Shown here piece after piece: positions 44,468 to 54,811 of a DNA stretch of 64,000 nt. This stretch comes from Limnephilus marmoratus (Eukaryota > Arthropoda > Insecta > Trichoptera > Limnephilidae). Positions within the stretch are counted from its first letter, which is position 1. Each line of letters starts with the position of its first letter. Under the pieces are notes generated by a model. The model had not been told where the DNA came from and did no database searches. It saw only the letters and a program-made list of their open reading frames with translations. Location of the stretch: assembly GCA_917880885.1 (NCBI GenBank), contig OU862906.1:63530665-63594664 (forward strand). The letters run 5' to 3'. A program made the translations under genes and the position numbers.

Positions 44468-44774
44468 CATTCTGTATCATAGTTTAGTTATAATATTCTC
44501 CTGACGAAGGAAGGGTACTTCTGAAACCGGTAGAGTGTTTTAAAATAAAAGTGGTCTTAAACAAATTTATGTGTTTTTTATTGTAAATTTTTTTAAACAC
44601 CGACCGAAATACCGATTGTTGATACGCCCATACAAAAAATTCAAAGGCGATATATCTACCATGGGCAATAAATGTGGTTGGGAATTATACATTTTTTTCT
44701 TTCTTGTAAATAACTAGGTGGCTTGTCAGATATATTGAAAAAAGATAATTATGTGATTTTCTAGTTATTTCACA

Positions 44775-45240
44775 ACGGGGCTCCATCGAAGCCAGAATAA
44801 AGTTTGCCTCTCAAAAACTGGGGGTACTGTACAGGGCCCGCAGATGCTTTAATAGAACACAACTGCTAACCCTGTACAAATTACAAGTGCGCCCAACGGT
44901 TGAATTTGGCAGCCACATCTGGTATGGAGCTCCAAAATACCTGAAAAATACCATCGACTCTGCAGAAACGGGCGGTACGTTTGATAGATTCTCCCATCTT
45001 AACAGACTGATTGCAATCTTTAGAGTACTTCTCGCGGGTCGCTTCTTCGAATCGTTCTTGTGTTCAACAGCTCGGCTGTGGAATGATTTGCCGGCCTCTG
45101 TGTTTCCTCCTTCCTACAACGTGGGTCTCTTTAAGACCAATGTTCATTCCTTCCTCTCCTCAAAAAGACCCTCCATCCCAGATGACACAGTCCCTGAGGG
45201 AAATTAGTCTCCTGTGTGGAGTTAATGTAAAAAAAAAAAC
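44775..45240 (+). pseudogene. LINE-X fragment with an internal deletion
   Basis: From GGCTCCATCGAAGCCAGAAT the frame family reads LYRARRCFN, LYKLQVRPTVEFGSHIWYGA and KNTIDS, then jumps, at 45025, to the region LCSTARLWNDLPASVFPPSY and VHSFLSSKRP. About 180 bp present in the copy at 22080-22660 is missing at the jump. The tail GTGGAGTTAATG plus A-run is intact but the 3' hairpin is damaged. Confidence 0.8.
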
Positions 45241-46328
45241 AATTTTATATAAATGTAGGTAAGTGGATATTTCACCATGTGAAAATTTATCATTTTCTAT
45301 TACACATAAAACAGGTAATTATACTGATTTTTCCTAAACCTGAATTAACCGATTCGGTAACACCAATTTAGAGGATAGGAATTAGGAAATAAAAAAAATC
45401 GTTTGGGGAAGATACCTCTCTTTGTGAAAAAGTTCAATTACTATGTTTGATAATGGCTTCTTCAAACATTGTTGATGTTTTCAATATTTTTTTGAATTAT
45501 TTCAAAGTTCTTTCAATTCTTTCTTTCTATTTGTTAGAAAGAAAGTTTTATTTAAATTACCGTCACGGTAAAACTATTGAGATCGAGGTGCTTTTACACA
45601 TTGACAAACGTTCATAACAATACAACCTTTCATCAGACCTGTTTTTAAAACTAATCACATCAAAGAGTTACGACTGTAGTAGTGAAAACGTACTCGACAT
45701 GTACAAATGAGTTAATCTTTGGAAAGCTAGAGGCGTAACCATATTATTTTTTTCCAACCGAATGCGATTTTTTTTAGTATGTTAGGAGCATTTTTTAAGG
45801 TTCAAAATTCCTCAAAATAATGTATGTTTTTACTTTTCCGAAAGGTTAAAAAGTAAATACGACGAAAAAAATATTTTATTGGATATTGGAAGCGTTCTTT
45901 TTCAGATACTACGTTTGTGACCTTTCAAGTCAAAATGGGATGTAACGAATCTACATAAAGTTCCTATTCTCACCCTTTTCTTGCTCGCTCTCCGACTTCG
46001 TTAGGTGAATATTTTAATATTTAAAAAAGTTTCACCGCGTGACTTTCGCGGAGGCGTGTAATAAAAAAACCCGCAAAAGCTGGAAACATGGAATCATAAA
46101 GAGAGGTATTCCGAATAATGGATTACATTATGTACTGCTGATGACTTCCATGAATTATATAGAATATTTTATCATATATGTAAGAATTCTAAGTTTCCTG
46201 CCGTCACACTACAAATTTTATAGTGAAACACAGCTAAACTCGTTACATCTCCATCAGCTACTTACTAACATGGTAAAATGAGAAAAAACCGATGTGTTCA
46301 TAATAATTTTTTTTATTTTTTATATATG
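45241..46328. other. gap, nothing recognised
   Basis: Contains a small hairpin CTTTCTTTCTA/TAGAAAGAAAG at 45518-45548. No convincing gene. Confidence 0.35.
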
Positions 46329-46598
46329 TGTGGCGATGCATTATCCTTCGCCAAAAGATCAAAAGAAGACACGAGAAACATCTAATATTCGCGCGGCGCC
46401 GGCTCTTGCCTAGGTACCTACATATGCCGATCGCGATGTACTTTCTCGCCTGCCGTGCCAGCCCGACGTTAATAATATCGCCACCGCCTAGAAAGGTCTC
46501 GAGACAGCACCGTACAATATCTGTACGGCGCCGAATATTCTCGTCAACTGTCGAAGGGTCGCGTATTACCTACCGTGTGGGTAATTACTCGTCGCGGC

Positions 46599-46640
46599 TA
46601 TATAAGCAGCCGATCGCTCGCCCGCTGCAGTCAGTCTCAC
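46599..46640 (+). promoter_or_regulatory. core promoter of the LTR (TATA plus TCAGT initiator)
   Basis: CTATATAAGCAG at 46598 lies 31-33 bp before the A of TCAGTC at 46633, the standard spacing of an arthropod RNA polymerase II promoter. Confidence 0.75.
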
Positions 46641-47475
46641 ATTAACAGTCGGTCAACAGCTCATCATGTAACAGCACGCACACGAGAGCCCGGTACATCT
46701 CCGCTCTCTCCAGGGCAGCTTCCTCGAGGTCCACCACCACGTCTAAGCTACAAAGCCCATCGTGTCTTCAGCTCCTGAGATCAGCTCCATCCTGCGACTT
46801 AGAAGGCTTGCGTCACCTTCAGCCCAGGGATCAGCTCACAACTTCATGGCATTCCGAAGCCCCACCGTGCTTCGCTGCCATGGAAACATGCTCCGCCTCG
46901 CCAGGACTACCTTAGTCGCGACACTGCTCGTTCTGTGTTGCTTGCCCGGCCGATGAATGAATACTGAGGTACTGACTAAGTACCTGCCCGCGCGGGGCAC
47001 GGGCCTCGCGCAGTCAACAGTGAACATCAATTTATCCAGCGTGACCCAGGAACATTCCAGCACCTTCGAGGCACTTCTCCAACTCCCATCTCGACATGAG
47101 ATGGCAATCAACATCCTGCAACGAGCAGCAACAACAACCGGCAACGCGCCATCATCCAGCATCCTGCAACGAGCAGCAACCAGCACCTGGCAACGCGCCA
47201 GCATCCTCATCGCCTCACAAGGTTCCTTCCTGCGTCACGTGTGTGCTCCGACTCACTGGACACACAGCCGCCATATCCCGTCAACGCGACGTCGATCGAC
47301 CGCCTGGACCAAGGTCACGTCTACACCGCCACGGTGTAGGGCAACACGCCGGCTTCCTGAAGACCTGCGATCTTCACCGCCGTAGTGTCCTGACCTTCAT
47401 CTTCACATCATCGCGCAGCAGCATCACTACTGTCACTCCGCTCCCGCTCCGCATCGACCTCCGCTACATAGCCAC

Positions 47476-47481
47476 AATAAA
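47476..47481 (+). terminator. polyadenylation signal in the LTR
   Basis: AATAAA followed by a GACTGACTCAC and T/C-rich stretch. Its position 60-70 bp before the LTR end fits the R/U5 boundary. Confidence 0.6.
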
Positions 47482-47559
47482 GACTGACTCACATATCGAC
47501 TGACGCCTTTCATTTCTCTCTACCGATCAGGACCGCTCCCTCATATGTATTAAAATACT

Positions 47560-47620
47560 TTCCAAAATTATACTCTGACTGTCCAACTGGGAAGAATTCC
47601 CGTTTCAGGACTAATTGTAT
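47560..47620. repeat. hairpin repeat H copy 1
   Basis: AAAATACTTT, then CTGACTGTCCAACTGGGAAG and CCCGTTTCAGGACTA match 48565-48645 and (reversed) 54300-54348. The LINE at 47621 inserted into its right edge. Confidence 0.6.
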
Positions 47621-48239
47621 CTCTCTCTGGTTTCAATCCTGGGATTGGTTTGCAGCAATTTCCTTTAGTTTCCTCTTCCATTCTTCCCTGTCTTGTGCGG
47701 CTCTTTTGAGGTCTGCATATGATAAGCAGCGCACGTCCACCAGCAGGTCCTCCAGGTACGCTCGGCGTGGGCGTCCCCTAGAGTTTGTCCCCTCGGTCAT
47801 ACCCTCCATTATGGAATGCAAGAGGCCTTCTTGTCGTATTACATGGCCGATCCATCTTGCACGCCTTTCGGACAAGGTCCTGAGCAGGTGCCTTCCTCCT
47901 TCGATTCTTTGGAGAACCTCCTCATTTGTAATGTGGTCTCTCCAGGAAATTCCTAATAGTCTTCTATAGGACCACATCTCAAAAGCCTCTAGTCTCCGTT
48001 TATCTCTTTTGGATAGGCACCATGTTTCGCAGCCGTACATCAAGATACTCCATACATAGGTCTTAATGAGGAGTATTCTCAGCTTTAGGTCTATATTATT
48101 TGATTCAATTATTTTCGACCTTTTATTGAAAGCAAGCCTAGCCTGGTGTATACGGCTGTCGACATCGCTCTTAGACCGACCGTCCCATGTTATTTTGCTC
48201 CCGAGATAGACAAACTCCTTGGTGTTCTTTAGTGGAACT
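47621..48239 (-). mobile_element. 5'-truncated RTE-like LINE with 9-bp duplication
   Basis: Bounded by TAATTGTAT at 47612-47620 and 48240-48248. The minus strand ends with an AG-repeat tail just after the stop codon. Truncation at the 5' end left 619 bp. Confidence 0.88.
47633..48239 (-). CDS. RTE-like LINE protein, C-terminal 200 residues (partial)
   Basis: Open from the 5' breakpoint to the stop at 47633. It reads TKEFVYLGSKITWDG, LRILLIKTYVWSILMYGCET, KRRLEAFEMWSYRRLLGISW, ARWIGHVIRQEGLLHSI, NSRGRPRRAYLEDLL and DREEWKRKLKEIAANQ. This is the segment after the YADD box, with the conserved YGCETW and R-x-R-W-x-GHV motifs of insect endonuclease-reverse transcriptase LINEs. It is a different family from the copy at 21035. 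No stop or frameshift is seen, so the insertion is fairly young, but the catalytic part is missing. Confidence 0.88.
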
Positions 48240-48564
48240 TAATTGTATATTTAGTTCATAATATTCTTAACCGGAATGGTTTCCCTCAATAGATCACAGG
48301 AATGAGCTTCTGTCAAGACAACTTTTGAGAACATTAATTATTGTATTCTGAATGAAGGGATAGTTTCTTTATGTCCTTGAAAAAATTGCATCTTTGTGTC
48401 ATTTTGGATATATTAATAATTGCATTCAGAGTGAATGAAGAGTCTCTTTAGGGAGATTACAAGTATGAGACTTTTTTCAGGCCATTTTCGAGAACATTTA
48501 CAATTGCATAAAAGCATTTACACATTTATAAACCAATATACGACATATTTATTTTTATTTATTT

Positions 48565-48648
48565 GTTATAAAATACTTTCAGTATAAGGAAGCTTTGACT
48601 CTCCAACTAGGAAGGTCTCCCGTTCTAGGACAGTCAAATTGACATATT
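48565..48648. repeat. hairpin repeat H copy 2
   Basis: TTTGACTCTCCAACTAGGAA followed by CTCCCGTTCTAGGACAGTCA; the ends TTTGACT and AGTCAAA pair. Confidence 0.65.
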
Positions 48649-49209
48649 CATATTAGGTTGGTAGGTACATGAATTCCCAATGTATTTATGACTACTTAAT
48701 TTTAATAAAGTACTATAATTTTTTAAATTTCTTAAGTAGTAAAAATTACACATTTATAAACCAGCGTACATGACATGAATTTTTTCAAGCTCATTTTGCA
48801 GAATATTAATAATTGCATTAATAATAACTAAGGATGAATCGCCACACAACTCTGTTTTAGTATATACTCATGTAAACTCTTCTATTATTCTGACTTTTAC
48901 ATACTGCGATCAATTTTTGGTTCACTTGGTCGCAGTGCCGGATCCACTTAACTGCTAACTGCGCAACTGTGGAAAGCGCCAACACTGAAGAGGGCGCTAA
49001 ACCCAGAGAAAGTTGTAGAAAATGTTACAAAACAAAACATCAAATAACGTTATATTACAACAAATTTAATAATACTAATATTACTGAATGACAACGTAAG
49101 TGGGATTGCGAGTAAACTTACATAATGATTGTTAAAAACCATATTACTTTGATTTTTAACACTGGTACCACAAAAGATATGTTAATATAATATTATAATC
49201 ATCTATTCC
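48649..49209. other. gap with a possible hAT-type end
   Basis: CAGTGCCGGATCCACTTAAC at 48935 looks like the start of a hAT-type MITE, but no matching right end or duplication was found. The rest is AT-rich and unrecognised. Confidence 0.3.
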
Positions 49210-49233
49210 AGTGATTTTCAACCTGTGGTATGC

Positions 49234-50080
49234 AGTAGCTTGCACAGAGTTTTTGATCAGGGTAGGCAGTAGGAAAACCACCGAATTGATTTAATTAAAT
49301 AAATAAAAAAAACTTAACACAGATAACTCCCTTCGTACAATTTTTCGTTAAGTGTGCTTGTTTGGATTATCTAAGCCACATCAAATATCCAAATAGTCGC
49401 TTCATTTATGCATATTATCACAAGCCGATTACTGGATTTATTAAAGACAACTTGTTGATAGAAATAGATAACAACAGATGTCACTGTCGTCACTGATTGC
49501 CGTTCGCTAATTTTTTTTCAGAAAGCACTGCGTAACACTAACAAAAAAACCTTGTAGAAGTAAATTCAAAACGACAGTTCTACTCTATGCTATGTGCAAA
49601 TGTGCATTTCGTAAACATTGATATTATATATTGTATGAAGTTAGCTCCAAGCAGAAATAATTTCTGCTTAGGTTGCATTTTAGTCGGAGGGCGCGCGTGT
49701 AGTTTCTAGTTAGGGAACGTACCCATACTACGTGACACTTTTAGGGGGGGGGGGTCTTCAAAATGTCACGCTCCATACAAATGAGCGGTGGGTTGCTTAG
49801 GATTTTGGTCACCGGGGGGGGGGGGGGGGGTTAAAAATTGCAAAAAGTTGGTCACGTAGTATGGGTACGTTCCCTTACAGTTTATGCCACGTTTGTGGTT
49901 TGCCATTTGATGTGGCGCTCGCGTAGTTTCGGTTGCTCAGCTTTTTCGCGCTTATTTTTGAAAGTGTGTATTTATTTTTGGCAATAATTTAATAAATTAT
50001 AATATTATTTACATGCGTGTGATTTACAAATACGGTAGGGTAGGCAGTGCTTATGTGCCTGTATGAAGTGCACGCCCCCG
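49234..50080. mobile_element. hAT-like element (inner), 847 bp
   Basis: Flanked by GTGGTATG at 49226-49233 and 50081-50088 (8 bp). Ends are CAGTAGCTTGCAC and the complement of CGGGGGCGTGCAC, partly matching. No transposase frame is seen. It carries the Harbinger MITE at 49713-49874. Confidence 0.72.
49713..49874. mobile_element. PIF/Harbinger-type MITE (A)
   Basis: 162 bp with perfect 24-bp terminal repeats (GGGAACGTACCCATACTACG...) flanked by TTA at 49710-49712 and 49875-49877. It contains two G-runs, one of about 18 bases near the right end. The layout is the same as MITE B at 23686. Confidence 0.88.
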
Positions 50081-50369
50081 GTGGTATGCGTACCCCTTGG
50101 GGTACGCGAAGCATAAATTTGGGATACGCAATATCGTGGCATATGTAGAATCACTGGTTAAAAATGCCGTGCTACTCTCTGTAAAACTGCATTAATTGTA
50201 TTTGTGTGACTTGTTGTTAAATTAACGTGATACTGAGAATATAAAAAAATTCAAATAAAACACGTTTTTTATTACACGTGTACATAAGATAGATAGAGGG
50301 TACAAAAAAATTGTGGTCAGAGTCAAAGGGTACGCAGGCTCAAAAAGGTTCATAACCGCTGATCTATTC

Positions 50370-51304
50370 GATATTATATAGGTTTGTACGTACCCACTTC
50401 CAATATATATAATTTTTAATTTGGCTCTTGTAAACGAACAACTTTTTAGTATTACAAGTGTTTCATCTTTCCGAGGCTTGAGAGGTTAAAAAATAATGCA
50501 GTTACATTGATACAAGAATAACAAAAATAACTTTGATAAGTACACAAATCTTTTTTTTCCCACAAACACACACGACCCATATCCTACGAAAAGTACCAAG
50601 AATTGAGGTTTCCTTTAGGGCTTTTGATACGTTATTATAAAGGATCCTTTTCTAAAATACGATGTTTGTGTGCACGTAAAATTAGTTTTCAGAGGCCTAA
50701 AATCTCATTTCATTTTCATAGTACATAATATTAGTTTTCGGATAATTAGGGAGCGTGTTATTTTGAAGTTTGTAAGTCTTTGTTAACATTTCTGGCAAGA
50801 AATTATGTAAAAAAGTTTCTTCGTTTACATTATGACAGTATATTTTCGGGATTGCCAGTAAACTTAAATAATGTTAGTGAAAATCAAACCGTGTTTTTTT
50901 AACAATGACAACTAAAAAATATGTTTTGTAATCCAGGGAATCAATTTTTGGGCATACCATCTCTATCAGGCGCAAGCAGTGCGGCCACAGAAGATTATTA
51001 AAGGAAACTATTGGGAAACAATTAAATACGCATAGGTTGAAATAATTATTGTTATGTATACCTAAATAACACCACGAGTTAAGAATTTTATAATAAAATA
51101 CTACACGGGGGCGTGAACACGTTTTCAAACACAGCGCTGGCAATATTCAATCGACCACCGCCACAGAATGTGCATTACGCCCTAATCGGATGCTGCAGTG
51201 TGTGTTCAAAGTTTTGTTGTAAGAGTCGCCATGAAAAATTTAGCTGGAAGCATGTATGATATTTTCAGATGCATTTACCAAATTGGTACACACTAAAACT
51301 ACAT
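50370..51304. other. gap, nothing recognised
   Basis: The 89-codon minus frame 50874-51143 has no signature. Confidence 0.35.
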
Positions 51305-51470
51305 CATTCCTGGACACGTTGAACTCTAGATTCCTACCTACCCCTCGTTGAACTCTAGATTCCGAAAACCTTTCCATAAAAAGACCCTCCACGCAGCATC
51401 CCCTAAGAGAACATAGGCCCTGAGAGAATTTTGTTTTCCTGTGTGGAGCTAATATAAAAATATATATTAT
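51305..51470 (+). mobile_element. SINE-X fragment with a short internal duplication
   Basis: GTTGAACTCTAGATTCC occurs twice (51318, 51346). It is followed by AAAAAGACCCTCCACGCAGC, CATAGGCCCTGAGAGAA and GTGGAGCTAATAT. It is 5'-truncated and the hairpin is partly lost. Confidence 0.65.
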
Positions 51471-52026
51471 TAAGTTTTTTTTTGTGCTGGAATAAATTGT
51501 AATTTATGTCCATCAACGATTTGTAGATTAAATATATAATATTGTAGTTATAAATGTGTTAAAATGAAAAGATATTTAGCTTCTTCAACATTTTCTTCAT
51601 TCCTTAGAATTATCATAGAACATATTAAATGATGGGTATATGATTGTTTTATATGTTGGAGTTCTATTTGGTAGTATGTTTTGTAAATCTGTAATTTAAT
51701 TTTTTAAAATTTAATTATTCTTTGTTCATAAAATATTTACTTTTGTACGCAGTTTTTTACAGGTTTTTCGATTACCACACTATTCCTGTATTATGGTAGT
51801 CGAAATATGCATGTACTATATAAATATACCTAAGGTATTTTAAACAATGCAAAAAGACATTTAGTTTAAAAAAATGTATAAACTTTTATTTAAAATAATG
51901 AAATAATGTGTCACCCACTCCATAGTATATGCCGTGTGTACGCGCAACTCAAAATTACCAGTCGACAACATGCTCATTTACATTCTTGAATGGTGGCCAA
52001 TCTGGAAGCTCAACAGCGCTAGTGTG
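51471..52026. other. gap, nothing recognised
   Basis: AT-rich DNA without a recognisable feature. Confidence 0.35.
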
Positions 52027-52432
52027 ACGGCCGGCGTAGTGCAGCGGTAAGGCGCTTGACTCGCATTCCGAAGGTCGCGGGATCGGTTCCCGGCGTGGCA
52101 AATAAATTTTATGTGATTAATTTGTGTACTTCACAATTTATTCATTTAAAATAATATATGGTATATTTGCGGCACGTTCCAGAGTGGAAGATACTCTCAG
52201 TATCGCCCTGGTGAAAGTACACCATTCAGAATTGAAACGTTGCCTGAAGTGGCTTTAGCCGTGTTTGGTGACCAGATCCGAATAGCCAGGTACTTCCCCA
52301 ACTTCATCTTCCCTATCTCCTTCCCTTCCCACTATCTTCAGCCTCACAACACACCCCAATTGGGATGCCATAGTCTCACTGGCTCGAGACGGGAGTAGTT
52401 GGGACTCATGTGCGGTATTCATGTAAAAAAAA
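52027..52432 (+). mobile_element. SINE-A copy 5
   Basis: Full-length copy: head CGGCCGGCGTAGTGCAGCGG with A box, B box GGATCGGTTCC, body as in copy 1, tail ATTCATG plus A-run. AGTGTG occurs on both sides (52021, 52432), a possible short duplication. Confidence 0.85.
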
Positions 52433-52817
52433 GTGTGGTTAAATATCATTTGCGTGATATGGCGCCTATGTGGTACGGTTTAAAATACATATATTGTTCT
52501 AAGAATTCAAAATTATTTTTTTAAATGGTTGATAAATATGGTGGTGAGTGTCAAGGAGTTTTTAAAAAATGGATAGAGTAACATAAATGTAAAAGTAATT
52601 TGAAAAAGGAAAAATTGGTTTATTTATAACCGTAACCCATCCCAGATAGTTTTACTATGAACTTATGTACCCACACATACTTTTAACTTAATAAGATGAT
52701 AAATAAGTTTTGTTGTTTTTCAGATTGGCGGCTTGCGACAGAAATAATAATTTTCATAATTCATAATAATAATTTTCATCACTTAGAAATCACCAGACCT
52801 TCTCCTGGATAATAAAA
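52433..52817. other. short gap, nothing recognised
   Basis: Contains a short duplication around AATAATTTTCATAATTC at 52745-52780. Confidence 0.35.
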
Positions 52818-53036
52818 CTATTTAAAGTAGACAAGAGTGGGGAGATTACAAAGCACTTTTTTATCAATGTGAAGGATGATTTTTTCCATACTTTTGTGGT
52901 CAAATTCCAGTGCTCTTTTTCCTGTACTTTTGGACATCTTATTATTATTTGTGTTTTCTTCTTCGGAGTCGCTAGATGTCGCTTTTTGTGTTTTCTTTTG
53001 TCTCTTCAGTGGGTTGAAGATTGGATATTGATTTTA
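52818..53036 (-). CDS. unrecognised charged frame (possible exon or LINE ORF1 N-terminus)
   Basis: A 73-codon stop-free stretch on the minus strand reads YPIFNPLKRQKKTQK, then TSSDSEEENTNNNK, STGKRALEFDHKS and IDKKVLCNLPTLVYFK. It is highly charged with an acidic Ser cluster, a composition common in disordered N-termini of nuclear proteins and LINE ORF1s. The first Met lies in the middle. No family is recognised, and the frame ends at a stop at 52818. Confidence 0.3.
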
Positions 53037-53049
53037 AATAAATAAAAAA

Positions 53050-53325
53050 AGGATATTGTAGGATTCGATCCTTGGTCCGCTAAATGTCTGCAGAAGTTCG
53101 TCAGGCACTTTATACCACTACACTAAAGGAGACTTGCGTGGGACTGTGGATTTAATTGGAACCGAATGCCTACCCATGAATAAAATAAATATTTTATTGC
53201 TATCTCATTCTCTCGCAGGCTAAATCTAACAGATGTATGTATTTGTCTCTTTTTATTGTCGCTAGTTTCCGTTTAATCGAGTTTCAAATCACAACGGTGC
53301 TAAAGCAGTTTTCACTTCAAAAACT
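53050..53325 (-). mobile_element. SINE-C copy with intact tRNA boxes
   Basis: On the minus strand, TAGTGTAGTGGTATAAAGTG (A box) is followed by GGATCGAATCC (B box, 53060-53070) and then a T/A-rich end. About 250 bp upstream of the tRNA-like unit is also shared with the copy at 40490, which is unusual because the tRNA part normally lies at the 5' edge. Confidence 0.65.
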
Positions 53326-54298
53326 TCAAAGACATTGCACAGGAATGACTGACAAGATATCCACCTACACCAGCGCCAATGGCTGATTCAAGCGTTTCAG
53401 ATTAGTTGCCATTTTCGGAGATCCGCGTAGTCTCCAAGAAATCAGAAAATGTTGTACCGTTACTTAATACTGTACCGTTTCTGTTCGAGGGCGGGAGACA
53501 TGAGGCGTGTCGTGTATTGTCATATATTCTGATCGCCAAACACGGCCACAACCATTTCAAGCGATGTTTCCTTTCAGAATTATGGTTTTTCGATAAAGCA
53601 ATACATAGAGTAACTTCTACCAACGAAAGTGTCAAAATATGCCAACTATGTATTTTTTTTAGTTAATTATTTGTGAAAGAACAATCGAAAACAATAAAAT
53701 TAAATTAATGACTATTATCTTATTATTATGTCAATAACTGTGCTAGCAAACAACAGTAATAATCAGGTATTAATTTTTTATTTTATTTTACTTTCTTGTT
53801 TCTGTTCTCTTTCTACTCGTAGTTATCATTAAACAAGATATGTACGTAGGACTATAATATGAAATGCAAACACCATTACCTTATGTTTTAATTATTTTCT
53901 TCTAAGTACACATTTATTTATAACTTTAATTTATTATTATTATCATTTCAACAACTACGCTAAACAAACCATGGCTGTTTTATGTTTAAATTGATTATTT
54001 AATTTTTATTTTATTCTTTCTCTTCTTTTTTTTCTTTATTTTCTACATCACATGCATGTAGGACTATAATATGCAAAGCATACATAAGTTACCTAAATGT
54101 TTTAGTCCTCTTAATTCCTCTTAAGTTACCTTTATGTTACTTATATGTACCTATCTACTTTTTCTTTTTAAAATTAATATTCTTTTCTATGCCAAACAAA
54201 TAACAGTTTTAAATTTTTAATTAATATTCTTTCTCTTCTTTTTATTTCATCAATTTTCTTTCTTTTTTTCGTACAAATCATGTTCCACATACCTATAA
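53326..54298. other. gap, nothing recognised
   Basis: T-rich; overlapping frames at 53402-53666 have no signature. Confidence 0.35.
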
Positions 54299-54348
54299 TA
54301 TTTTGACTGTCCTAAAACGGGAATACTCCTAGTTGGGCAGTCAAAATT
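54299..54348. repeat. hairpin repeat H copy 3
   Basis: ATTTTGACTGTCCTAAAACG ... GGGCAGTCAAAAT forms a stem; the interior matches copies at 47577 and 48594 in the opposite orientation. Confidence 0.65.
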
Positions 54349-54811
54349 TTTTAATAAATTATGTATATAAATGTATAAGCTTGTGCTAAATAAACAAATA
54401 AATAAATAAATAAAATATTTAATTGCGAATACCATGATTATAGAACCCATGTCTTATTATAATTATAATGAATTACCAATGTAAATTAAAAATGTAAAAT
54501 AAGTTAAAATTTCATTTGAACTTTTCTTCTGCATTTATAAAAAATGTTTTTTGATATTCAGCCATCAGTTTTAAATATGTGAGTGGGTCAAAACGTTCGA
54601 GGTCGCAGGCAGCTATTCGCGTGGGAAACTATTCTTGAGTGAAAGTGAAGAAACGTGTGAATATTTTCAATATTTACATTCATTCGTCCCCATTGGAAAT
54701 ATAATACAAAAAATTATATTAGTCAGGTTTTTTTCTTGAAAGAGAATTCTGTGACTTTCATTGTAAATGCCACCGATAGGCGTTACTTTGCTAAGAAAAA
54801 AGACTCCAGAT
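54349..54811. other. gap, nothing recognised
   Basis: Contains an AAAT run at 54390-54415. No gene. Confidence 0.35.

Larger units (their letters stand above)
46329..47543 (+). mobile_element. solo LTR, 1215 bp, GC-rich
   Basis: It begins TGTGGCGATG and ends CTCCCTCA (TG...CA), flanked by TATG at 46325-46328 and 47544-47547, a 4-bp duplication as used by many Gypsy-type elements. It contains a TATA box (46599), an initiator TCAGT (46631) and an AATAAA signal (47476) in the right order for U3-R-U5. No second LTR or internal coding region is present nearby, so it is probably a solo LTR left by recombination. GC content is far higher than the flanks. Long open frames on both strands (46328-47503) are by-products of this composition. 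Confidence 0.75.
49210..50361. mobile_element. hAT MITE (outer), split by a second hAT element
   Basis: Flanked by ATCTATTC at 49202-49209 and 50362-50369, a perfect 8-bp duplication. The left end CAGTGATTTTCAACC pairs with the right end, whose complement starts CAGCGGTTATGAACC. Without the inner element it is about 300 bp. Its sequence resumes after the insert as CGTACCCCTTGGGGTACG, which contains a small palindrome. Confidence 0.88.

Noticed and set aside
46328..47503. Protein-coding genes in the GC-rich island (frames of 105-142 codons)
   Set aside because: Frames overlap on both strands, are low in complexity, and lie within a segment with LTR features.
48935..49010. Complete hAT MITE beginning CAGTGCCGGATCC
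   Set aside because: No matching inverted end and no 8-bp duplication could be found.
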